64,000 nt of DNA, taken from assembly GCA_965215825.1 (NCBI GenBank), contig CBDCEM010000003.1, positions 620,001 to 684,000 on the forward strand, given 5' to 3'. The DNA is from JAWPMT01 sp965215825. GTDB taxonomy: Bacteria; Bacteroidota; Bacteroidia; Cytophagales; Cyclobacteriaceae. The first letter of the stretch is position 1; every line of letters begins with the position of its first letter. Of the stretch, positions 9,842-19,041 are shown piece by piece. A program made the translations under genes and the position numbers. The notes beneath the pieces were generated by a model. That model worked only from the letters and a program-made list of their open reading frames with translations, did not search any database and was not told where the DNA came from.

Positions 9842-10852
9842 ATGAAATCACTACCACTCCAAAACCCCTCATACCGCTTCCTAGAGCAGAGTTTTAAAGA
9901 ATGGTTAGACATACAAGGTTTTGCAGACACGACAGTTTACAATCTTCCTACCCACGTCAGAGAACTACTACACTACCTCGAAAGTCAGGGAATCAATCAC
10001 ATCAGGGAACTTGAAATAAAGCACATAAACGCCCACTACGAAAAGCTAAAAGAAAGAAGCAGAACAAACCGAGGTGGTGGACTGAGTAGCGGACATCTAA
10101 ACAAGCATATCCAAGCCCTTAGAAAGTTTACGGATTACCTGCGGAAAGTAGGCAGAATCCAACTGCCAGCCCTGAAACTGGATAGTGAAGAAGAAAACCA
10201 CCGAATCACGTTTTTGACAGAGGAAGAAATAAAGCTACTGTTCGAAGCAAGCTATCTTCCTATCCCAGATCATAAGAGAAGAAATCCAGAACAGCAGGAA
10301 GCTTTTAAATCAAGAGATCGGGCATTGCTGGCAGTTTATTACGGTTGTGGACTTAGACGAAATGAAGGGGTTCACCTGAACCTATCAGACATCAACTTCG
10401 ACCGATCCATCTTGCACGTGAGAAAGGGAAAGAACTACAAAGAAAGGTTCGTTCCGATCAGCAAAAGCAGCTTGAAATACCTGCAAGAGTACGTTTATGA
10501 CCAAAGACCAGTGCTAATCAAAAGCAGTTCAATAGATGCCGTGTTCCTGAGTCAAAGAGGTACGAGAATGAACGGACAAAGCATGTTGCTAAGACTCAAG
10601 CAACTCCAACGAGAAGCAGGAAATCTAAACTTAATGGAAAAGGAAATCGGCTTGCACACACTCAGACACTCAATAGCTACTCACTTGATGGCAGCAGGAA
10701 TGAAACTGGAATCAATCAGCAGATTTTTAGGACACAGCAGTTTAGAGAGTACACAGATTTACACACATCTGGCAGGGCTTGAAGATCAGCAGGAACAGGA
10801 TTATCCAAACATCCCGAAATACGAAACAACCCAACTCCATGAGGACGAATGA
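9842..10852 (+). CDS. Tyrosine recombinase/integrase 1 (copy 1)
   Basis: A 336-residue integrase with an N-terminal SAM-like core-binding domain (residues 10-105) and a complete catalytic set: Arg in CGLRRNE (about 172), Lys in RKGKNYKERF (about 195-197), HTLRHS (His272/Arg275), LGHSS (His298) and the nucleophile IYTHL (Tyr307). It should cleave and rejoin DNA through a 3'-phosphotyrosine. It follows the ATPase by 37 bp and overlaps the second recombinase by 14 bp, implying one operon and coordinated action of two recombinases, as in Tn554-like systems. The intergenic base 9824 is one of only two differences from copy 2. Confidence 0.95.
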   Translation: MKSLPLQNPSYRFLEQSFKEWLDIQGFADTTVYNLPTHVRELLHYLESQGINHIRELEIKHINAHYEKLKERSRTNRGGGLSSGHLNKHIQALRKFTDYLRKVGRIQLPALKLDSEEENHRITFLTEEEIKLLFEASYLPIPDHKRRNPEQQEAFKSRDRALLAVYYGCGLRRNEGVHLNLSDINFDRSILHVRKGKNYKERFVPISKSSLKYLQEYVYDQRPVLIKSSSIDAVFLSQRGTRMNGQSMLLRLKQLQREAGNLNLMEKEIGLHTLRHSIATHLMAAGMKLESISRFLGHSSLESTQIYTHLAGLEDQQEQDYPNIPKYETTQLHEDE

Positions 10853-11750
10853 GACCGAGCGATTTATCGAATACTTAAAGGGAAGACAGTTTAGTCATAG
10901 CACTTTATCGACCTCAAAAATTACAATCAACATCTATCTGGAATGGGTGGCAAAAGAGCGAATGGAACCCGAACAAGTGAGTTATCAGGACTTGCTAGGG
11001 TTCATGAAGTACTGCAGCAAAAAAGGCATATCCCAAAAGACAATCCAACACTATCTGAATACAGTTAAACACTACTACAACTATCTGGAAGAAGAAGGGC
11101 GAATCAGCGTTAATCCGACTCTAGGAATCGAAGTGAAGGGAATCAAAAGGCACGTACTTTATCACATTATCGAACCTCACGAGCTGCACAAGCTCTACAA
11201 TCAATATCCATCAGAAACTCACAGAGACAGAAGAAATAAAGTGATGTTGGGATTACTGGTTTATCAAGGAATCAGAACCGAAGAACTGGCAAGAATGACG
11301 ATTAAGGAAGTGAAGCTCAGAGAAGGGAAAATAGATGTGATGGGCAGCAGAAAGAACAACGGGAGATTGATGCAACTAGAAAGCCATCAGGTAATGGATA
11401 TGTATGACTACATGCTACAAGTACGACCAGAAATCCTGCAAATGGAACCGAAACGAAAGAGCCAGAAAAGACAGGAAACCGAGCAGCTATTTATTGGAGA
11501 AGGTGGTAACTGTTACAGCCTGAGCAACTTCATGACCCAGTTAATGATCAAGGTTCGAAAGATTAATCCAAGCGTTCAGAATGCCAAGCAGATCAGAGCA
11601 AGTGTGATTACAAAATGGGTGAAAATGTACAACCTGAGAAAAGCACAATACTTGGCTGGCCACCGCTACATCAGCACAACAGAAAGCTACTTGCAAAATG
11701 ATCTGGAAGGACTAAAAGAGGAAGTCCAGCAGTTCCATCCGTTGGGGTAA
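10839..11750 (+). CDS. Tyrosine recombinase/integrase 2 (copy 1)
   Basis: The Met at 10839 (MRTNETERFIEYLKG) is preferred over an upstream in-frame Met inside gene 1, because the core-binding domain starts there. This gives 303 residues and a 14-bp overlap with recombinase 1. Catalytic residues visible are Arg in YQGIRTEEL (146), a candidate Lys in GSRKNNGR (172), Arg in QIRASVITKW (253), His in LAGHRYIS (275) and Tyr in TTESYL (284). The first His of the usual HxxR motif is not conserved, a known variation in Bacteroidota integrases. It probably acts with recombinase 1 on the element ends. Confidence 0.92.
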   Translation: MRTNETERFIEYLKGRQFSHSTLSTSKITINIYLEWVAKERMEPEQVSYQDLLGFMKYCSKKGISQKTIQHYLNTVKHYYNYLEEEGRISVNPTLGIEVKGIKRHVLYHIIEPHELHKLYNQYPSETHRDRRNKVMLGLLVYQGIRTEELARMTIKEVKLREGKIDVMGSRKNNGRLMQLESHQVMDMYDYMLQVRPEILQMEPKRKSQKRQETEQLFIGEGGNCYSLSNFMTQLMIKVRKINPSVQNAKQIRASVITKWVKMYNLRKAQYLAGHRYISTTESYLQNDLEGLKEEVQQFHPLG

Positions 11751-11836
11751 TGATATGAAATCTGACAATGTGTCTTGCTAATTATTTTGGGAATAATTAT
11801 TGCTTTAGTGGCTTTAAATAATAAATGCTAAAAATT

Positions 11837-12069
11837 ATGGCAAGAAAAAAATATCATGTTACTTATGATCAGGAATCTGGTCAATGGAAAGGAAAAGCCC
11901 AAGGAGGTGAAAGAGCTTCTGTTGTGGAGACACCAAGGCAGATGTTCAACAAAAGACAATCGATATTGCAAAAGGCAAAGGAGAGAGTCAGGTGATCATT
12001 CATAAGATGGATGGAAAGATCCAGTCTGAAAGAACTTACAAGAATGATCCATATCCACCCGAAGGATAA
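11837..12069 (+). pseudogene. DUF2188-like small gene with a frameshift (copy 1)
   Basis: Translation from ATG 11837 gives MARKKYHVTYDQESGQW and then GGERASVVET. The match continues in a different frame as TKADVQQKTIDIAKG, SQVIIHKMDGKI and ERTYKNDPYPPEG up to the TAA at 12067-12069. Joined together this is a typical DUF2188 protein of about 77 residues. The frame break lies near 11930. The same break is present in copy 2, so it predates the duplication or homogenisation. It is either dead or read by frameshifting. Confidence 0.75.
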
Positions 12070-12121
12070 GAAGTAAGTAACTGATTTTATTAAAAAACAC
12101 TTTATCAAAAGCTGTCTAAGC

Positions 12122-12156
12122 TTTTGAACGGGGAATTACTCCCTCAATATTTTAAC
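12122..12156 (+). promoter_or_regulatory. Candidate Bacteroidota-type promoter of the GC-rich RNA (copy 1)
   Basis: A TTTTG box (12122-12126) is followed after 21 bases by TATTTTAA (from 12148), close to the Bacteroidota pattern of TTTG at -33 and TAnnTTTG at -7. The last G of the -7 box is missing. It sits immediately before the GC-rich structured segment. Confidence 0.4.
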
Positions 12157-12840
12157 TCCAACCGCTCTAACCATCCCCAAAACCCACCGCACAAGGCTTG
12201 CCGTCCTTCGGCACGACCACAGGTAAAGCGGCGTGCCTGTGGTTCGTCTGTCAGGCTGCCATCCAGAGCCCTGCAAGGTCGTTCGACTGTTTTTTGAGTT
12301 GTCTATCTTTTTAAGGCCAAAAAAACAGGCGCTCCACCCTGCATGTTCTTCCTGTTGCTGCCAGTACGGTCCTCGCCACAGGTGTTCTCTCTGTCTTTTT
12401 TGAATGATTGAACGCCTGCGGCAGCTAGGCAAAAAAGCCAGCTACTCACCTCTAGTTAATGCGGGCCTGCGACTCCCGCCAGTTCCCTACGCTTCACTCC
12501 TGAACGAATCAGGTGTTTGCTCCGGCACTTCCGGTCACTCCCTCTGGTCGCTTTACCCGGCAGGCTGGCGAGAGTACCCGCAGACGGCCCGCCAAGGTGT
12601 TCAAGATAGCCCAGCTCATCAGGCTTTTAACTCAGGTGGTGGAAACCTGCCGCACTCTGTTAATGATCTGCCCCGATCCGGTATAGTGCTTCCCTTGGCA
12701 CATCCTCCCGGTAACCAAGTCGGCGACCTGGTACGTGCTTCAGTTGATAGTCGATTACGCCGACTTGTTCACCGGAACGATGGACGATCCAGAGTTTAAG
12801 CCTGCTAAAGCATATCCCCACTAGTTCCAATCCTTTTTTT
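12157..12840 (+). ncRNA. Candidate large structured RNA of the recombinase element (copy 1)
   Basis: This segment is visibly richer in GC than its neighbours and has no credible reading frame. It is dense in hairpins: ACCACAGG/CCTGTGGT (12216-12223 with 12236-12243), AGCTaGGC with GCCAGCT (12423-12443), GCGGG/CCCGC (12461-12479), CCTGA/TCAGG (12499-12513) and CAAGTCGGCG/CGCCGACTTG (12716-12725 with 12758-12767). An outer CCGGT/ACCGG pair (12708-12712 with 12771-12775) extends the last stem. From 12491 onward the sequence diverges from copy 2, yet hairpins at matching positions are kept by compensatory changes. It could be a functional RNA or a folded recombination site. The strand is inferred from the promoter candidate and from the terminator in copy 2. 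Confidence 0.55.
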
Positions 12841-13068
12841 ATATCTTTGTCCTGTAACTCAGTTTTGTCTGAAGGTAATCAGGCGTGGAGTTACTGGACA
12901 TTACATGACGGGTTGTCTTGTTTAGTCTACGCAGTGTATTGCATTTAAGTATAGAACTTAAGTTAGCGGCACTAAAAGTATCTGTGAAGGACCACAGAAT
13001 ACAGAAGTGATCCGAAAGGACTCGGAATCATTTTAACCAACCCATAGGCCGATAAACGATAAAGTTTT

Positions 13069-13221
13069 ATGCTTATGGACCCTTCCATAACCTCGATAAT
13101 CATAACAGTTATTTTAGTAGTGTCTTTATTGCTTGGGCTCCGAATGCTCTTGAAATATAAAGGCCCTCTTGAAGCAGATGCAGACTTTAAAAATGGCCGA
13201 ATCCGAATTAAGAAGGATTAG
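13069..13221 (+). CDS. Short single-span membrane protein, 50 residues
   Basis: An ATG at 13069 opens 50 codons ending at TAG 13219-13221. The product has one clear membrane span (SIIITVILVVSLLLG) followed by a basic tail (GRIRIKKD). It lies in the part of the element that is unique to copy 1, between the GC-rich segment and the orphan tip. A possible role is a leftover immunity protein or element accessory; no family is recognised and it may be a chance frame. Confidence 0.4.
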   Translation: MLMDPSITSIIITVILVVSLLLGLRMLLKYKGPLEADADFKNGRIRIKKD

Positions 13222-13246
13222 TCGTTTATCTATATATTACATATAA

Positions 13247-14278
13247 ATGGGTTGTCCAAAACATCTATATAGTCCCACCCAGGAGTCCTCACCGTTCTTA
13301 GAGGTCTGGAAGAAGGAGCGCTTAGAAAAAACCAACCCTCATTTTTATGAGATACTAGGCGAAAAACGGGGACAGCAGAAAAAATGCGTAAACTACTATC
13401 CTTTCGGACTTACCTTCAACAGTTGGCATGTGAGTCCTGAAAACAAATACAAGTTCCAAGGTCAAGAGCATCAAGATGAAACTGGATGGGACTCATTTAA
13501 GTGGAGAAATCACGATCCAGCATTGGGAAGGTTCTTTAATGTTGATCCACTAGCAGAAAAGTTTTATTATAACTCACCTTATGCTTTTAGTGAGAATAAG
13601 GTTACTGCACACATTGAATTAGAAGGTCTTGAAGCGTGGGACATAAAAAATGAGTGGGATGAGGAAACGATAAAGAAATATGAAGAATTTGCAGCTCAAA
13701 AAGCTGCTGAGTATGAGTCCAATGAAGTTCGATGTACTTGTGAAGATTTAGCGTTAAATATTATGATAGATTTTGCGTCTGAAAATCAGTTGCCTTTACA
13801 GATAACCAATAATTCTGGGGAAAATGGAGCTTCAGTTACATTAGATGCAGCTTCTGAGGACTATTCTGATGTAGATGGGTTTAGAAATGAAGTTTTATCT
13901 ACTACCGGAGCTAATGATTTATCAAATGGTACTAATACAGTGGATGTGTCAAAGAATGATTTGAAGAAAGGCGATATGTTATTATTTGTGAATAGTGAAG
14001 GAAGGGGACATCATACTCAGGTAGTAACATTCACTACCCCAGGTGTAGTGAATATTAATCAAGGGAATTTTGATCAAGGTGGCTTGAGGCAATCATCTGA
14101 TCCGAATTTCTTAGGAGGTGCAGGTTATATAGGTGCCAAAGTTCAACGAGGAACGTATGATAGATCAAATGGTGGTAAATATTACAATCACTCAACAGGT
14201 GGACAACGCGATGGGTTGTTGAATGCGAGTGGTGTAAGAGGTAAAAGATGGAACTTTTTCAAATGGAACAAGAAGTAA
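13247..14278 (+). CDS. Orphan Rhs tip: 48-residue alternative start fused to core fragment and papain-like toxin (copy 2)
   Basis: From residue 49 (base 13392) the protein equals the end of the large Rhs gene: YYPFGLTFNSW, GRFFNVDPLAE, then the toxin domain with Cys163/165, His255/256 and the INQGN segment (about 270-274). The 48 residues before that (MGCPKHLYSPTQ...GQQKKCVN) are not Rhs core, and I recognise no domain in them. No strong ribosome site precedes the ATG. It is probably a silent tip cassette; expression without the Rhs shell would leave the toxin cytoplasmic, so the adjacent immunity gene matters. The extension may be chance open frame from the right end of element 1. Confidence 0.7.
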   Translation: MGCPKHLYSPTQESSPFLEVWKKERLEKTNPHFYEILGEKRGQQKKCVNYYPFGLTFNSWHVSPENKYKFQGQEHQDETGWDSFKWRNHDPALGRFFNVDPLAEKFYYNSPYAFSENKVTAHIELEGLEAWDIKNEWDEETIKKYEEFAAQKAAEYESNEVRCTCEDLALNIMIDFASENQLPLQITNNSGENGASVTLDAASEDYSDVDGFRNEVLSTTGANDLSNGTNTVDVSKNDLKKGDMLLFVNSEGRGHHTQVVTFTTPGVVNINQGNFDQGGLRQSSDPNFLGGAGYIGAKVQRGTYDRSNGGKYYNHSTGGQRDGLLNASGVRGKRWNFFKWNKK

Positions 14279-14568
14279 GGAAACTACCTATTTACATGAA
14301 TCTTTTTATGATCATCATTCTGATGATTCTATTGGCAATTGTGAACTTAGATTTTTACTCTTTGGATGATGTTATCATGGGGAAAGACTACTTATCATGG
14401 CAGATGCTAGCGTCTGACTTTGTGAGAAAATACAAACTAATATTTGTGGTGACAGTTGTAGGAGTGTTTTTTATAGGGAAAAAACAGCACAAGTTGATTT
14501 TAGTTGGCTCATCGGTATTAGGCTACTTGATCTATGAATTTTCTTATTCCCAAATTACTCCGTGGTGA
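14248..14568 (+). CDS. Probable membrane immunity protein (copy 2)
   Basis: Same as 7328-7648 except for one base (14334, G instead of T), which changes Phe to Leu in the first membrane segment. It overlaps the orphan tip by 31 bp. Confidence 0.7.
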   Translation: MELFQMEQEVRKLPIYMNLFMIIILMILLAIVNLDFYSLDDVIMGKDYLSWQMLASDFVRKYKLIFVVTVVGVFFIGKKQHKLILVGSSVLGYLIYEFSYSQITPW

Positions 14569-14599
14569 TTGTTTAAATAAATAAAAAATAAAGCGAGAG

Positions 14600-14627
14600 A
14601 GCCTCTGAGAAGTCAGGGGCTTTTTTT
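14600..14627 (+). terminator. Intrinsic terminator (copy 2)
   Basis: Identical to the hairpin with T-run at 7680-7707: AGCCTCTGA / TCAGGGGCT followed by seven T. Confidence 0.85.
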
Positions 14628-14973
14628 AATGACTTAATTTTTGCTGGAGATCGTTTTTGAGTAGAAAAGCATCAATCAACTCTTTGACGATGTTCTTTTG
14701 ATCAGTAGGCAGCAAGGCTATCTTTTTGAACTGTGAGATCAGTTCCTTATCTCCAATACCTTCGGCAACATCTTCACGAGACCCATACATCAGGAAATCA
14801 GTAGTTACGTCCAGAGCATCAGCCAGTTTTGATAGTACATCAGCCGAGGGTTGAGCACCTTTATTTTCATATCTTCCAATCTGCGTGTAATGCAGATTTA
14901 CCAGTTGTCCCAATTGCGACTGAGACAATCCCTTCCTAGTTCTGGCACTTTTAAGACGCTCACTAAAGCTCAT
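14626..14973 (-). CDS. XRE-family regulator (copy 2)
   Basis: Identical to 7706-8053: a 115-residue protein with an N-terminal Cro/C1 HTH, placed convergent to the tip-immunity pair and divergent from the ATPase-recombinase operon. Two identical copies of the repressor would act on both element promoters. Confidence 0.88.
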   Translation of the reverse strand: MSFSERLKSARTRKGLSQSQLGQLVNLHYTQIGRYENKGAQPSADVLSKLADALDVTTDFLMYGSREDVAEGIGDKELISQFKKIALLPTDQKNIVKELIDAFLLKNDLQQKLSH

Positions 14974-15140
14974 GTATGCTATTAATTGCTTGTGAAAGCA
15001 GTAAATGTAAGCTAAAGGCATCATTAAATCAATCATTTTAAAGCTCATACACACATAATCATGCGTTAAGTCTTGATTGTATTCAAGAGGATAAGTATTA
15101 TTGTAATGCAAATACTCACATGAGAAAAAAATAGAGAAAA

Positions 15141-16724
15141 ATGGAGCTACCCATCACCCGACATTTAGACACGAGCAATGCAGATCACATCCTTTATCAG
15201 CATGATATGATAGAGATCGCCATACTTGGCGGGATCAGAACCGACATATTGGATCGGATGCGAGTAACACTAAAAATCAAAGTAGAGCATCTGAGTATCA
15301 GGCATAACCTGGACTTGTACAATAGTCTGCAGGTGGACAAGCTGGTGCGAATGGTTGCAGAAAGATTAGAGATCGGGACGAGCATCATTGCAGCAGCCTT
15401 GATGGACTTGATCGATTTACTGGAAACCCATCGACTGGAAGAGCGAGAAAAGGAAGTCACCTCACTGGATAAAAGGAAAATGCTCACAGAGGAAGAAATG
15501 AGAGAAGCCAAGCTCTACTTGTCCAGTCCGAATCTGATGGAGCGAACGAAAGAGGACATTGGCAAAGCAGGTGTGATAGGAGAAGAAATGAACCGACTGC
15601 TAGAATACCTGATCTTCACCAGCAGGAAAAGAGAAAACCCACTCCATGTAATCAGCTTGGGAAGTAGCGGAAATGGTAAGACACACTTGCAAGAGAAGGT
15701 TGCAGAGTTGATTCCTGCAGAAGACAAACTGGAAATCACCACCCTGTCAGAAAATGCCTTTTACTACTTTGGTCAGCAGCAACTAAGAAACAAGCTCATA
15801 CTCATCGAGGATCTGGACGGAGCGGAAAGTGTCCTCTATCCACTTAGAGAAATCAAAAGCAAAAAGCGAATCACTAAAACAGTGGTGGTCAAAAACACGA
15901 AAGGAGAAACCAAGACAATCAGCTTGGTGGTTGAAGGCCCTGTCTGTGTAGCTGGTTGCACGACTAGAGAATCCATTTATGAGGATAATGCTAACAGATC
16001 ATTCCTGATCTACATAGATGAAAGTCCAGAGCAGGACGAGAAAATCATGAGCTATCAGCGAAAACTGGCAGCAGGAAAAATAGACTTAGAATCAGAACAG
16101 GGCGTAAAGGAGCAGTTCCAAAATATGCAAAGGGTGCTTGTACCTGTGACCATTAGAAACCCATTTGCCGAACGACTCAAAATCCCAAATGAGGTGTTCA
16201 AACCGAGAAGAACAAATGCTCACTATCTGGCTTTTATCGAGGTGGTGACCTTTTACCATCAGTACCAGCGGGAGAAACAATATGATCAGGAAACAGGAGA
16301 AGAATACATCGAGACGACACTAGAGGACATTGCAGAAGCTAACAAGCTGATGAAAGAAGTGCTACTCAGGAAATCAGATCAGTTGAACGGAGCGACCAGA
16401 GATTACCTGGAAAGGCTGAAATCCTACCTAATCAAAGAGGAAAAGCAAGAGTTCTCCAACAGAGAGATCAGGGTGAATCTACGGATCAAGGGAACGACAC
16501 TGAGAAGATATCATCACAGCTTATTAGATGTAGGATTGATTAGGGTCAAGAGCGGAAAGAAAGCAACAGGTTACCAGTATGAGATTATCAGTCCAGATGA
16601 GTACGAGGAACTAAAGGAAAGCATTGCCAGCGTATTGGATGATGTGTTGAAAGAGTGCGCCACTGCGCCAGTAGTGAGCCACTCTCAAAATGGCTCAGCT
16701 AAATCAAGAAATCCAGTAAGTTAA
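15141..16724 (+). CDS. P-loop ATPase of the element (copy 2)
   Basis: Identical to 8221-9804: 527 residues, Walker A GSSGNGKT at 174-181, Walker B-like LILIEDLDG, winged-helix-like C-terminus. First gene of the second recombinase operon. Confidence 0.75.
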   Translation: MELPITRHLDTSNADHILYQHDMIEIAILGGIRTDILDRMRVTLKIKVEHLSIRHNLDLYNSLQVDKLVRMVAERLEIGTSIIAAALMDLIDLLETHRLEEREKEVTSLDKRKMLTEEEMREAKLYLSSPNLMERTKEDIGKAGVIGEEMNRLLEYLIFTSRKRENPLHVISLGSSGNGKTHLQEKVAELIPAEDKLEITTLSENAFYYFGQQQLRNKLILIEDLDGAESVLYPLREIKSKKRITKTVVVKNTKGETKTISLVVEGPVCVAGCTTRESIYEDNANRSFLIYIDESPEQDEKIMSYQRKLAAGKIDLESEQGVKEQFQNMQRVLVPVTIRNPFAERLKIPNEVFKPRRTNAHYLAFIEVVTFYHQYQREKQYDQETGEEYIETTLEDIAEANKLMKEVLLRKSDQLNGATRDYLERLKSYLIKEEKQEFSNREIRVNLRIKGTTLRRYHHSLLDVGLIRVKSGKKATGYQYEIISPDEYEELKESIASVLDDVLKECATAPVVSHSQNGSAKSRNPVS

Positions 16725-16761
16725 GTTCAGAGAGCCAACGAAATGGGAAAGGTAAACAGGG

Positions 16762-17772
16762 ATGAAATCACTACCACTCCAAAACCCCTCATACCGCTTC
16801 CTAGAGCAGAGTTTTAAAGAATGGTTAGACATACAAGGTTTTGCAGACACGACAGTTTACAATCTTCCTACCCACGTCAGAGAACTACTACACTACCTCG
16901 AAAGTCAGGGAATCAATCACATCAGGGAACTTGAAATAAAGCACATAAACGCCCACTACGAAAAGCTAAAAGAAAGAAGCAGAACAAACCGAGGTGGTGG
17001 ACTGAGTAGCGGACATCTAAACAAGCATATCCAAGCCCTTAGAAAGTTTACGGATTACCTGCGGAAAGTAGGCAGAATCCAACTGCCAGCCCTGAAACTG
17101 GATAGTGAAGAAGAAAACCACCGAATCACGTTTTTGACAGAGGAAGAAATAAAGCTACTGTTCGAAGCAAGCTATCTTCCTATCCCAGATCATAAGAGAA
17201 GAAATCCAGAACAGCAGGAAGCTTTTAAATCAAGAGATCGGGCATTGCTGGCAGTTTATTACGGTTGTGGACTTAGACGAAATGAAGGGGTTCACCTGAA
17301 CCTATCAGACATCAACTTCGACCGATCCATCTTGCACGTGAGAAAGGGAAAGAACTACAAAGAAAGGTTCGTTCCGATCAGCAAAAGCAGCTTGAAATAC
17401 CTGCAAGAGTACGTTTATGACCAAAGACCAGTGCTAATCAAAAGCAGTTCAATAGATGCCGTGTTCCTGAGTCAAAGAGGTACGAGAATGAACGGACAAA
17501 GCATGTTGCTAAGACTCAAGCAACTCCAACGAGAAGCAGGAAATCTAAACTTAATGGAAAAGGAAATCGGCTTGCACACACTCAGACACTCAATAGCTAC
17601 TCACTTGATGGCAGCAGGAATGAAACTGGAATCAATCAGCAGATTTTTAGGACACAGCAGTTTAGAGAGTACACAGATTTACACACATCTGGCAGGGCTT
17701 GAAGATCAGCAGGAACAGGATTATCCAAACATCCCGAAATACGAAACAACCCAACTCCATGAGGACGAATGA
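16762..17772 (+). CDS. Tyrosine recombinase/integrase 1 (copy 2)
   Basis: Identical in protein to 9842-10852, with the full R-K-H-R-H-Y set (Tyr307 nucleophile). The 37-bp gap before it carries the second base difference between copies (16744 T, against C at 9824). Confidence 0.95.
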   Translation: MKSLPLQNPSYRFLEQSFKEWLDIQGFADTTVYNLPTHVRELLHYLESQGINHIRELEIKHINAHYEKLKERSRTNRGGGLSSGHLNKHIQALRKFTDYLRKVGRIQLPALKLDSEEENHRITFLTEEEIKLLFEASYLPIPDHKRRNPEQQEAFKSRDRALLAVYYGCGLRRNEGVHLNLSDINFDRSILHVRKGKNYKERFVPISKSSLKYLQEYVYDQRPVLIKSSSIDAVFLSQRGTRMNGQSMLLRLKQLQREAGNLNLMEKEIGLHTLRHSIATHLMAAGMKLESISRFLGHSSLESTQIYTHLAGLEDQQEQDYPNIPKYETTQLHEDE

Positions 17773-18670
17773 GACCGAGCGATTTATCGAATACTTAAAG
17801 GGAAGACAGTTTAGTCATAGCACTTTATCGACCTCAAAAATTACAATCAACATCTATCTGGAATGGGTGGCAAAAGAGCGAATGGAACCCGAACAAGTGA
17901 GTTATCAGGACTTGCTAGGGTTCATGAAGTACTGCAGCAAAAAAGGCATATCCCAAAAGACAATCCAACACTATCTGAATACAGTTAAACACTACTACAA
18001 CTATCTGGAAGAAGAAGGGCGAATCAGCGTTAATCCGACTCTAGGAATCGAAGTGAAGGGAATCAAAAGGCACGTACTTTATCACATTATCGAACCTCAC
18101 GAGCTGCACAAGCTCTACAATCAATATCCATCAGAAACTCACAGAGACAGAAGAAATAAAGTGATGTTGGGATTACTGGTTTATCAAGGAATCAGAACCG
18201 AAGAACTGGCAAGAATGACGATTAAGGAAGTGAAGCTCAGAGAAGGGAAAATAGATGTGATGGGCAGCAGAAAGAACAACGGGAGATTGATGCAACTAGA
18301 AAGCCATCAGGTAATGGATATGTATGACTACATGCTACAAGTACGACCAGAAATCCTGCAAATGGAACCGAAACGAAAGAGCCAGAAAAGACAGGAAACC
18401 GAGCAGCTATTTATTGGAGAAGGTGGTAACTGTTACAGCCTGAGCAACTTCATGACCCAGTTAATGATCAAGGTTCGAAAGATTAATCCAAGCGTTCAGA
18501 ATGCCAAGCAGATCAGAGCAAGTGTGATTACAAAATGGGTGAAAATGTACAACCTGAGAAAAGCACAATACTTGGCTGGCCACCGCTACATCAGCACAAC
18601 AGAAAGCTACTTGCAAAATGATCTGGAAGGACTAAAAGAGGAAGTCCAGCAGTTCCATCCGTTGGGGTAA
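17759..18670 (+). CDS. Tyrosine recombinase/integrase 2 (copy 2)
   Basis: Identical to 10839-11750: 303 residues, Arg146, Arg253, His275 and Tyr284 visible, 14-bp overlap with recombinase 1. Confidence 0.92.
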   Translation: MRTNETERFIEYLKGRQFSHSTLSTSKITINIYLEWVAKERMEPEQVSYQDLLGFMKYCSKKGISQKTIQHYLNTVKHYYNYLEEEGRISVNPTLGIEVKGIKRHVLYHIIEPHELHKLYNQYPSETHRDRRNKVMLGLLVYQGIRTEELARMTIKEVKLREGKIDVMGSRKNNGRLMQLESHQVMDMYDYMLQVRPEILQMEPKRKSQKRQETEQLFIGEGGNCYSLSNFMTQLMIKVRKINPSVQNAKQIRASVITKWVKMYNLRKAQYLAGHRYISTTESYLQNDLEGLKEEVQQFHPLG

Positions 18671-18756
18671 TGATATGAAATCTGACAATGTGTCTTGCTA
18701 ATTATTTTGGGAATAATTATTGCTTTAGTGGCTTTAAATAATAAATGCTAAAAATT

Positions 18757-18989
18757 ATGGCAAGAAAAAAATATCATGTTACTTATGATCAGGAATCTGG
18801 TCAATGGAAAGGAAAAGCCCAAGGAGGTGAAAGAGCTTCTGTTGTGGAGACACCAAGGCAGATGTTCAACAAAAGACAATCGATATTGCAAAAGGCAAAG
18901 GAGAGAGTCAGGTGATCATTCATAAGATGGATGGAAAGATCCAGTCTGAAAGAACTTACAAGAATGATCCATATCCACCCGAAGGATAA
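18757..18989 (+). pseudogene. DUF2188-like small gene with the same frameshift (copy 2)
   Basis: Same sequence as 11837-12069, including the frame break between GGERASVVET and TKADVQQKTIDIAKG. Confidence 0.75.
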
Positions 18990-19041
18990 GAAGTAAGTAA
19001 CTGATTTTATTAAAAAACACTTTATCAAAAGCTGTCTAAGC

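Larger units (their letters stand above)
6472..12490 (+). repeat. 6,019-bp direct repeat, copy 1
   Basis: Bases 6472-12490 match 13392-19410 at a constant offset of 6,920. The only differences I found are 7414 (T/G) and 9824 (C/T). The left edge is in the Rhs core codons for YYPFG; the right edge is inside the GC-rich structured segment, where similarity drops sharply instead of ending. Confidence 0.97.
6472..13391 (+). mobile_element. Putative tip-carrying tyrosine-recombinase element 1
   Basis: The proposed unit runs from the YYPFG codons of the Rhs core to the base before the next YYPFG-coding junction (6,920 bp). It holds tip, immunity, XRE, ATPase, two recombinases, DUF2188 remnant, structured segment, a short membrane-protein frame and a 5' extension of the orphan tip. 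The left end is in frame with Rhs. Exact attachment sites are inferred from the repeat edges only. Confidence 0.55.

Noticed and set aside
12136..12432. Antisense frame of 98 codons in the GC-rich segment (also 19056-19352)
   Set aside because: The composition is unlike a protein (runs of Arg, Ser and Trp), no family is recognised, and the segment behaves as a folded non-coding sequence.
12404..12799. Plus-strand frames in the GC-rich segment (also 19324-19731)
   Set aside because: The two copies read different proteins after the divergence point while hairpins are kept; pairing, not coding, is conserved.
11751..13391. Group II intron or diversity-generating retroelement
   Set aside because: No reverse transcriptase frame and no template/variable repeat pair were found; recognised intron domain V sequence is absent.
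6472..13391. Integron cassette array
   Set aside because: The recombinases have no sign of the integron-specific extra domain, and cassettes with short attC sites are not seen; the units are large and each carries its own recombinases.
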